DNA of 29,221 bases from Terramyces sp. JEL0728 (lineage: Eukaryota; Chytridiomycota; Chytridiomycetes; Rhizophydiales; Terramycetaceae). The position numbers and the translations under genes were made by a program. Shown piece after piece: positions 20,224 to 27,795 of the stretch. The DNA lies in NCBI GenBank assembly GCA_027603945.1, contig JADIIU010000148.1, positions 1-29,221 of the forward strand, given 5' to 3'. The notes below the pieces were generated by a model that worked only from the letters and a program-made list of their open reading frames with translations, did no database searches and had not been told where the DNA came from. Every line of letters begins with the position of its first letter. Position 1 is the first letter of the stretch.

Positions 20224-21635
20224 ATGTCATCCCAAAAGTATAATTCACTAACAAGTAGAAAGATTCTCTTTTTAGGATCAGGATTCGTCGCAGGACCTTG
20301 CTTCAGAGTGTTATTAACCCGACCAGAAAACTTTATTACCGTTGCATGCAGAAGAATTGAAACTGCTCAAAATTTATGCGATGGACATGAAAACACTCGC
20401 GCAATTTCACTTGATGTAGCAAACCAGCAGGCACTTGAAGAACAAGTTGCTCAGCATGATTTGGTCATCTCGCTGATTCCATATACTCTGCATGCAAAAG
20501 TTATTCAAGCTGCAATCAAGTACAAGAAGCATGTAGTTACCACCAGTTACATTTCACCAGCAATGCAAGAATTACACCAACAAGCGGTGGCTGCTGGTAT
20601 CACTGTATTCAACGAAGTCGGTGTTGATCCAGGCATTGACCATTTGTATGCAATCAAGATGATTAATCAGGTTCACAACGAGGGAGGAAAGGTAGTCGGA
20701 TTCTACTCTTACTGTGGCGGTAGCTAAGAATTCATTATAGGTCTTCCAGCTCCTGAAGATTCCAACAATCCTTTGGGATACAAATTCTCTTGGTCATCAA
20801 GAGGTGTGTTGCTTGCATTGAGAAACGATGCCAAATACTGGAAAGATGGAAAGATTGAAGAAACCCCTGGGACAAGATTAATGGAATTGGCTAAACCAAT
20901 TTACATTTACCCTGCATTTGCATTTGAAGGTTATCCAAACAGAGATTCAACCCCATACACAACGAGATATAATATTCCGGAATGCAGAGATTTGATTAGA
21001 GGTACTTTGAGATATCAGGGTTTCCCCAAGTTTGTCAAAGCACTAGTTGGATTAGGATTCTTGAATGAGAAACCCGTGGGCTATTTATCTGCCAAATCTG
21101 CTCCAGTCGCATGGAACCAAGTATTGCAAAAGGTTGCTGGCACTGCAACTACAAATGAGCAAGAACTAATCGCTGCAATTATCAAGAAATCTGCAATCCC
21201 ACAAGAAGATCAAGCAAGAATCATTTCTGGGTTTAGATGGTTGGGATTCTTTTCAGATACTAAAGTTCACTTGAAAGAAAACTTGCTCGACACCCTATGT
21301 GCAACTTTGGAAGAAAAGATGCAGTACGAAGCGCATGAAAGAGATATGGTAATGCTCCAACACAGATTTGAAATTGAAAACAAGGATGGATCTCATGTAT
21401 TTAATATTAATTATAGGAGACTCGCACATCTACCGGATTATGGTTTGGTGTTCCAGGAGGTGAAAGCGCTATGGCTAGAACTGTTGGTGTGCCTTGTGGC
21501 ATCACTACGCAATTGATCCTTGATGGCAAAATCAAGGAAAAGGGTGTACTGGCTCCAATGACCATGGAGCTTTGCCAACCTATCATTGAAGCATTGGAAA
21601 AGGAAGGCATTACTATGGTCGAGGCTGTCATTTAA
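20224..21635 (+). CDS. LYS9: Saccharopine dehydrogenase (NADP+, L-glutamate-forming)
   Basis: Exons 20224-20719, 20741-21396 and 21417-21635, giving 456 aa, near the 446 aa of yeast Lys9. Introns are 21 and 20 nt. The ATG at 20224 is preferred over the open frame reaching 20137, because the Rossmann strand KILFLGSGFVAGP then begins about 14 residues in. Further markers: DLVISLIPYTLHAKVI, KKHVVTTSYISPAM, NEVGVDPGIDHLYAIKM and the C-terminal MARTVGVPCGITTQLIL. It forms saccharopine from aminoadipate semialdehyde and glutamate, the penultimate step of the alpha-aminoadipate lysine pathway. It is a single-function protein with no fused ketoglutarate-reductase half, as in fungi. AATAAA begins 3 nt after the stop. 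Confidence 0.97.
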
Positions 21636-21637
21636 AT

Positions 21638-21643
21638 AATAAA
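21638..21643 (+). terminator. Poly(A) signal AATAAA of LYS9
   Basis: Starts 3 nt past the stop codon. Confidence 0.5.
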
Positions 21644-21742
21644 TCATGGACTCGCTGCATAGTATACTTTTAGTAAATATTCTTTCTCCAGCATCTGATG
21701 CGCTACTGATATACCACTGTCCAGAAATGCGAACCCCAGTGT

Positions 21743-22441
21743 TTAAAGAGAATCATACTTTTGTTTATTCTTTTTATGAAGATTATGAAGCATAAACACA
21801 AAGATGACCAATAGCGAAATGAAAAACACGATCCCTACAACGACATCAAAAGTCCTCTTTGGTGGTAAAACAGAATACTTTTTAGCCTTTCCGTAATACA
21901 TTTTCCCACTGCAACAAGCATCAGAAGGGAATTCACTGCAAAAACTCTGTTTAGCGCTTGGATATCCAAACCCACATGTCTGTCTATCACTATCGACTCC
22001 TAGTATACATTTAGACTGGGCAAATATGCTCGAGTGAGAGATTTGTTTGCACTGTACATCCGCATTGCTCACCACACTCCTAAACTTTGTAATTCTGGTG
22101 TCAGTTGAGGGTAAACATTTCGCAAGCAGGTATTTTGTGTACAGCCCATACTGATCACAAACATGATCGCATAACCTTGCCGGCTGATCAATATTTTCAT
22201 TGCACGATTTAGAGTAAACGAAAATATCCGTCATGCAAATGTAAGATAGGTAATATTGAACCAAAGAGTCTTTGTATTCGGGACATGAAAGGAAGACTGA
22301 CCATAAATTTGTGTTTCTGAGTGTTGTTTCGTAGTCGTGCTGTGTTTGAATATTGATCTGGTATACTTTTGATAAAATTTCAGTGTTGATTTTGTAGTTG
22401 TATGGCGAACAAATAGAGCTGTTGAGAGATATGCAAGTCAT
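21743..22441 (-). CDS. Cys-rich ectodomain protein with a C-terminal TM helix (frizzled-CRD-like pattern)
   Basis: Single open frame, 232 aa from the ATG at 22441. Residues 1-190 hold 14 cysteines with a pattern seen in extracellular Cys-rich domains: CISLNSSIC near the start, WSVFLSCPEYKDSLVQYYL, SYIC, SCNEN, LCDHVCDQYG and KCLPS. A TM helix (VVVGIVFFISLLVIFVFML, about 198-218) and a short basic cytosolic tail follow. The topology demands a signal peptide, yet none precedes the ATG. An in-frame 48-codon stretch (22594-22451) lies just upstream but is cut off by a TAA at 22448-22450. The 5' end is therefore uncertain. Its nearest plus-side neighbour is the channel gene on the same strand. Function unknown; the frizzled comparison is tentative. 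Confidence 0.6.
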   Translation of the reverse strand: MTCISLNSSICSPYNYKINTEILSKVYQINIQTQHDYETTLRNTNLWSVFLSCPEYKDSLVQYYLSYICMTDIFVYSKSCNENIDQPARLCDHVCDQYGLYTKYLLAKCLPSTDTRITKFRSVVSNADVQCKQISHSSIFAQSKCILGVDSDRQTCGFGYPSAKQSFCSEFPSDACCSGKMYYGKAKKYSVLPPKRTFDVVVGIVFFISLLVIFVFMLHNLHKKNKQKYDSL

Positions 22442-22608
22442 TCGAGATTAGAAAGGTTTTTCGGGGCTGGTATTTTGTTGGGCAGAGTCACCATTTGGTC
22501 CAACCTCCACAGATGCTCCAATATAACCGCAATTCGCTGATATTCCAATGGTAATTTCCAAATAGCCCGATTGGAAAATCACTTTGAAAAACATTTATTC
22601 ATTCATGC

Positions 22609-23931
22609 TCAAGTTCTGCTAAACATGGCCCTAAAAGGACTCAATTGTTGAGGTGTGACTTCTTCCCCATCCTTTTCAGCTTTCTGTGCCTTCTTGTACA
22701 AGTAATGCAAGTACATGAAATATGTAGCACCGAAAATACCAATTAGTACCATCAGGACTATCAGGGCAACTCTGGCTCCATTGATATCAGACCCAGGCAA
22801 GAAAATGTAGATGGTAAACAAAATCAACTCCACTGGCGCAACACCTCTAAAGATATTTTCAATAGTTGGCGATAGAGAAACCTAGATTAGCAAAGCCTTA
22901 CTCTTCCCAGTACTCTTAGCACATGAACTACTGCAAATTCAATCATTGCAATGAACACGAATAAAAAGATTATTGCAATGTATGTATCCAGCTTGGTTGC
23001 ATCTGCTATTAACAAATTTTACAGTTGACTTTTGGCAAATCGGCCGATACCACAAAGTTCAATGTAATGGTTGCTAATAGCAACGATACACCAAACCCTA
23101 CTCTCGCCGGCACCGCGGTTGGGTCGATCCAGTAAGTCAAAGTGGAACAAAGGGCGATAAAGAATAGCGGAAGAATGTACTTTAAAACGTAGACTGAAGG
23201 ATCTCTGGTAATGTACAAGGAATAGGTAAGCAGGTCGAATAGTGGTTGATTGTCTCTAAACAGAATACTGCCGTTTGTAGGCGTTACTTTATCCAATGAC
23301 CACAAAACAGAGGAAAAAGTCTTGTTGATAATGGGGTCAGGATAAGCGGCACCACCTGAATCGTTATACCACTGAACACCCATCGTGTTTTGACTAAATT
23401 AACGATAAATACTTGTTGGAGTAACTAACTAGTTGCAAAGGCAGCTTTTGCGAGTCGAATGGGAAATCATGCAAATCAAATCCAGTTGCCCATGACATCA
23501 AGTAATGTCGAGACCAAAACACAGTTCCATCATTGCCAATCTTTAAAGTCTCATCTAACGGGACAGGATCTGTAGCTTCATTGTAAAAATACACATCGGG
23601 AGTCCAAATTGAATCAGGACTGATCCTTAGTGCCTCGTTTTGCAAGTTTTCTGGGAATGTTAGTCTAGGATCATTCCACCGTAATCGGAGAAACAAGTCC
23701 ATTGAGAACTGGTTTGTTTTTGGGTCTACATTGAATAATCTGTTTAATCTGAATTGAGCCTGGACTATTGTTGGTTGTACGAATGCATAAGGCCTAGTCA
23801 AGTTGTCATATGGCACGCCGCCTAATTAAAGTGCAATTACCTGGGTTTTGCAGTAATCTGTTTGCTATCGCTCCTAGCTGGATCGACGTGTTTGTCTGGG
23901 CAGATACTGCCGCCAGCAATAAATGAAGCAT
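22609..23931 (-). CDS. Pentameric ligand-gated ion channel (Cys-loop superfamily) without Cys-loop cysteines
   Basis: Exons 23931-23841, 23821-23413, 23393-23023, 23002-22902 and 22881-22609, giving 414 aa. Introns are 19, 19, 20 and 20 nt. A signal peptide (MLHLLLAAVSAQ) precedes an extracellular beta-sandwich with RLRWNDPRL, the hallmark ISPDSIWTPDVYFYNEA, and the loop GFDLHDFPFDSQKLPLQL. The two cysteines expected around FPFD are Thr/Gly and Leu (about 143 and 156), as in prokaryotic GLIC/ELIC. TM1 YVLKYILPLFFIALCSTL, TM2 RVGFGVSLLLATITLNFV ending at LPKV, TM3 LDTYIAIIFLFVFIAMIEF and TM4 RVALIVLMVLIGIFGATYF are all present. The M3-M4 loop is short. The agonist and ion selectivity cannot be read from the sequence. 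The host-type tiny introns argue against contamination. Confidence 0.93.
23003..23022 (-). other. 20-nt intron with tandem NAGNAG acceptor (channel gene)
   Basis: Minus-strand sequence ends GTTAATAGCAG. The 20-nt form gives LPKVNYATKLD after TM2; the 17-nt form gives LPKVNSDATKLD. Both stay in frame, and the first fits the family better. Confidence 0.75.
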
Positions 23932-24173
23932 TTGCAGTTATCTACTATTTACATGGTTTTATCAACCACAACAATGTTAGCATTACAATGGTAATTCAAC
24001 AATGCAAACAAAAAACAGATATTATTTCCAGGCGTCTGTAACACTAATAGATTAGGGTGATCGCAATATGGATGTGACTGCGCAATGCTGGTGATTTTAG
24101 TGGTCTGGTTGCATTAGCGCGATAGGTGACGTCAGCTACTTAAAATAAAAGAACATTGTAGTGCAAGAATATT

Positions 24174-25136
24174 TTATATTCTCCTAAAGATTGAAAACAG
24201 TTCTTTGATTTTCTCTGATTCATCTCTGATAATACCCAAGTTTTCGCTTTCTTGAAGATCTACCGGATTCGACACCAGTATTGTACATTCCTTTTGGTTT
24301 AATTTTTCTTGAATGTCAGGTCTTATCCCGGTGTAAAGCTGTGGTTTAGTAACTGTGGTTGAAATTAGCTGGATTAGTTTTAAATACCTGCAGCTTTCCT
24401 CTAATTGTTTCTGTATCTCCAAAAACAAAATTAATTTGTGCTTCTTTTCCATATTGGTTTGTTGTTTGCGGGACTGCGCTGTCACTCAGCGAGCAATCTG
24501 GCGGAACATAATCAATGGCTGGTTCCAAGGATTAACCATTACTTACCTTCACTGTCCAGTGCCTCTCTCCTCCATTAAAATCGTAAACTCCAATCCAGTC
24601 ATTCTTGTAAACATTCAAACCAGCCTTTTGAAATAAACCTGAAATTAAAAATGGAAACCTGGCAACTCTGGGTAATTGAAATTAAAACAAGAAAAGCAAA
24701 TATCGCTACTGGTTTCAATAATTGGTTGGCCGTTGCAATAAATGTTCATGTACAGGTTTGTACATCCTCTTAATCGTAACTGCTGTCCGGCACATATAAA
24801 AGTACAATTTTGGCAGTCTCTAATAAATATCGATCCTTCGCAAGGCCCAATAAACACCAGACTGTCTTTGATTGCATCCACAGTTACTTGCTGATAACAA
24901 TCTTGCAAAAATATTTTGACATTTGAGCAATCTTGGATTTGAAATGGAACCGCATCTCCAAAAATCCCTTTTTTTATTATAGTTTCGTTTGTAATATTTT
25001 GGATCGTCACGTCTTTTGCTGTTAGTTTCTTTTTTGGCAGTGTGGGTAACTCCATTGGTTGCACATTTGTATTTACATTTGGTTCTGGATTTTCGACTTG
25101 ATCTTTAGGTTTTAGACATGGGCATAAACACTGCAT
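24174..25136 (-). CDS. RP2: RP2/TBCC-domain protein (ARL-GAP-like, ciliary trafficking)
   Basis: Exons 25136-24659, 24638-24543, 24518-24388 and 24368-24174, giving 299 aa. Introns are 20, 24 and 19 nt. The N terminus MQCLCPCL is Cys-rich and may be palmitoylated; it lacks the Gly2 of animal RP2. The beta-helical TBCC domain (about 40-185) has DCSNVKIFLQDC, GSIFIRDCQNCTF and QQLRLRGC, whose first Arg (about 121) matches the arginine finger of RP2. QPIIETSSDICF, YPELPGLF and WIGVYDFNGG follow. The C-terminal part (INFVFGDTETIRGKL) resembles the start of RP2's second domain but is short (human RP2 is 350 aa). RP2 stimulates ARL3 GTPase for delivery of lipidated cargo to cilia. Intron 2 (24519-24542) is the least certain junction; intron 1 begins GTTTCC. 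Confidence 0.85.
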
Positions 25137-25356
25137 TTCTAGATGTTGGTTGTACGCGACAAATTAGCAGCAAAGTTCGCACGCGATAGTGAGCAAGCCA
25201 TTCAAAGTCGGAATCTCATAAACTCGCAAAGCAATATCCCTTACGACAAATAAGGATCGTCCCATTGGTATATGAAACAGGAAACAAATCGGTATCTATG
25301 GTAAACGCCTCCATGAGCCATTCGCATTTGCCACAAATAATACTTTTTCTATCTTC

Positions 25357-26439
25357 ATGTTCCCACCAGAAAGCATTGGAAATTTGAACCGGATATCAGA
25401 AATTCTAATCAATCAGGATCCAGCGGTCATTTCCAAGGAACAAATTCTAGGTGCATTACATTTACAAAAACAAAAAACAAAAAAACTGTTACTACACAAT
25501 GATGAAAGAGTACTATACGCTCTTGTCCTTTACCAGGCTCTCTTGTATTTAGATAACGGCGGAATCAAAGGTGCGAGGAATTGCTACTCGTACTTTGGTC
25601 ATTTTTCAATTAATAGTTGGCCAGAGCACTATCCCGCATTAGCTGGCATTGAAAAGCATGCCAAGAATCTCTATATCGGGTATACTAACGTCATGCCGGA
25701 TCAGAAATATCAATTGCCAAATGACAGCTCGTTTAATGATTTGTTGGTTTTGCAGGATGCTATTAGCGGTGAACCATCTGCTCAAGTCAAATTGGCAATC
25801 AAATTCAAAAACATGAAACCGCCAAACGAGGTAGCTGCAGATTTTTGGTTAATGAAAGCAGCAAGAACTGGATTCATTCCCCAACCTGACGAGATTGAAG
25901 TTCTAGAGTCTACTTTTGGTAAATCAAAGAGACAGTCTATTCAATCTATTGCATCTATTAATAGTAATAGCAGCAAGAATGACAAGCGCATGTCTGTACT
26001 GTCTCTTGGATCAATGTTACCAGAAATCATGGAAAAACTTGCAGGGCAAGACGTTGAAGAAAACATGTCCAAGCGACTATCTGCTTTGGATGTAAATTTG
26101 GATTTATCAAATCTTGTTAAATTAGATCAAGAAAAGCCCATGCATGAATCATTGGGAAGCGAATCGCCAAACCACACCGGGATTGACCCACCTTTAAAAT
26201 TACACGATGGATTTGAACCAGCTGTAAAGTTGCAGAAAAGTGAAGCTCCAGTAAAAGTACAGAGTGGAATTGAAGCACAAGATAAAGAGATTATATTACA
26301 GCAAGATAGACCATCACATTCTAGTTTAAACACCATGGTATCGCAACCAGAGCGCAAACCGCAGATGCAAAACAAACTGGATAATGTAGAAATAATTGAA
26401 CCGCAAGAACCAAAAGGTGGATTCTGTTTTTGTTTTTAA
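25357..26439 (+). CDS. Sel1-motif protein A with C-terminal CxCx tail (paralogue of the next gene)
   Basis: Intronless, 360 aa. The N-terminal ~190 residues match the downstream gene position by position: an ISKEQILGALHLQKQKTKKL helix, NDERVLYALVLYQALLYL, and a single Sel1-like unit (SAQVKLAIKFKNM ... ADFWLMKAARTGFIP). A Ser/Asn-rich and Lys/Gln/Glu-rich disordered region follows. The protein ends GGFCFCF; the last four residues (CFCF) could serve as a CaaX-type prenylation signal or as palmitoylated cysteines (inference). One Sel1-like unit is too few for a full solenoid. Function unknown. AATAAA lies 7 nt past the stop (26446-26451). Confidence 0.65.
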   Translation: MFPPESIGNLNRISEILINQDPAVISKEQILGALHLQKQKTKKLLLHNDERVLYALVLYQALLYLDNGGIKGARNCYSYFGHFSINSWPEHYPALAGIEKHAKNLYIGYTNVMPDQKYQLPNDSSFNDLLVLQDAISGEPSAQVKLAIKFKNMKPPNEVAADFWLMKAARTGFIPQPDEIEVLESTFGKSKRQSIQSIASINSNSSKNDKRMSVLSLGSMLPEIMEKLAGQDVEENMSKRLSALDVNLDLSNLVKLDQEKPMHESLGSESPNHTGIDPPLKLHDGFEPAVKLQKSEAPVKVQSGIEAQDKEIILQQDRPSHSSLNTMVSQPERKPQMQNKLDNVEIIEPQEPKGGFCFCF

Positions 26440-26586
26440 TATCGTAATAAATCTATATTCTTTGTGCATGCTGATTACGGAGAGAAGCCACGCAATTTAA
26501 TCTGCTATCAGCGACTTTAATCGCACTTTGGTGTGTGAACCGCAACCCAACTCGGAAAAGGAAAGAAAAAAGTACCGCCGATTACA

Positions 26587-27738
26587 ATGGATCCTCATGA
26601 TGCAATAGAAAATTTAAACTTAATATGTGATATACTGGTAAACCAAGAGTCCCATATAATCTCCAAATACCAAATCGACAATGCCGTCTACGTTCAAACT
26701 TCAAAAACAAAAAAGCTGATTCTAGACAATGACAGTCGATTTGAATACGCTCTAGTTATGCTCCAAGCTCTACTGTACCTTCAAAATGAGCAGATTGAAG
26801 GTGCGCCAAAGGCTACAAAGCAATTCGACCCATTCATTTCCCAAATTCAAAAAAGCAACATTCATCGAATGCAAAATGACATTCAAATTCATGCAGCAAA
26901 GCTTTACTCTGACTATTTATACATGCTTCCAAATAGAAAATACCTTTTACCAATGGATTCAAGCGAACAGGATTTGATTTTATTGCAAGAAGCAATTGAC
27001 AATGACTTGAAAGCACAAATGATATTGGCAATGAAGCTCAAGAGTATGGGAAATGAAGAAGCTGCGGAATTTTGGTTATCGTCATCTTCCAAACAAGGAT
27101 ATATTCCTAATGAAGCGGAAGAGCTGCGTGCACTCGAATTATTCAATGAAAAGTACAAGAACAAAAAGTATGAAGCGGAAATACCAGTAATTGAAGTGCC
27201 ACAAGCAGTAGAATACACAGAACCTCAAGAAATATCTAATATGGCTGTAGTTAACGCGTCCACGTTTGATATTTCCAACTTATCTGAACAATTGGATCAA
27301 GAAACAAGTGTCAGTGAAGAGCTAGAATCGGAAAAGCAAGATATATTATTAGAAATAGAAATCTTGTCTGAAAAGCAAGAGACATTGAAAGAAGAAAGGG
27401 AAACTGTCGTTTCAGAAACGGAAATTGTAGATGTAGCAGAGCCAGCCTTGATTGTCGATCAATTGCCTAATGCAGTACCTGAACCTGAATTGCAACAAGT
27501 TTCTGTTGTTACCGAACGCGTAGACTCTCTAATCCCCAAACCAAACACTGCAGAAATACAAAAACCAAAAGAGTATTTGGTGACTGAAGGTCCAAAAGTA
27601 TCCCAAGATATGACTGATGAGGATTTATTTTCACCAGGCACTCAAGTCAGGGGCGGAGTGATCAACTATGTCTATACCAGTTTAACTTTTGCCATTTCTA
27701 CTGGTCTCAGCTATATCTATCCACCAACTAAAAAATAA
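26587..27738 (+). CDS. Sel1-motif protein B with acidic coiled coil and C-terminal TM anchor
   Basis: Intronless, 383 aa, 147 bp downstream of its paralogue in the same orientation. It shares the ISKYQIDNAVYVQTSKTKKL block, YALVMLQALLYLQN, LPNRKYLLPMDSSEQDLILLQ and the Sel1-like unit (KAQMILAMKLKSM ... AAEFWLSSSSKQGYIP). The middle (about 225-330) is Glu-rich with coiled-coil character (LESEKQDILLEIEILSEKQE). The C terminus has a hydrophobic segment (VINYVYTSLTFAISTGLSYI) and a short KK-ending tail, so it is probably a tail-anchored protein. Function unknown. Confidence 0.65.
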   Translation: MDPHDAIENLNLICDILVNQESHIISKYQIDNAVYVQTSKTKKLILDNDSRFEYALVMLQALLYLQNEQIEGAPKATKQFDPFISQIQKSNIHRMQNDIQIHAAKLYSDYLYMLPNRKYLLPMDSSEQDLILLQEAIDNDLKAQMILAMKLKSMGNEEAAEFWLSSSSKQGYIPNEAEELRALELFNEKYKNKKYEAEIPVIEVPQAVEYTEPQEISNMAVVNASTFDISNLSEQLDQETSVSEELESEKQDILLEIEILSEKQETLKEERETVVSETEIVDVAEPALIVDQLPNAVPEPELQQVSVVTERVDSLIPKPNTAEIQKPKEYLVTEGPKVSQDMTDEDLFSPGTQVRGGVINYVYTSLTFAISTGLSYIYPPTKK

Positions 27739-27739
27739 A
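27734..27739 (+). terminator. AATAAA overlapping the stop codon of Sel1-motif gene B
   Basis: The TAA stop 27736-27738 is inside the hexamer. Confidence 0.4.
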
Positions 27740-27795
27740 ATTGTCAGCTCCCGACATCTATCATTTTGACATGAATATTACAAGATATAAATTTA

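Noticed and set aside
22609..23931. Bacterial contamination as the source of the pLGIC gene
   Set aside because: It has four introns of the same 19-20-nt class as its neighbours and lies between clearly eukaryotic genes.
24515..24546. 28-nt intron from the stronger GTAAGT donor in the RP2-like gene
   Set aside because: It shifts the frame and stops within a dozen codons; the overlapping 24-nt option from the next GTAATG keeps the RP2-like C-terminal frame.
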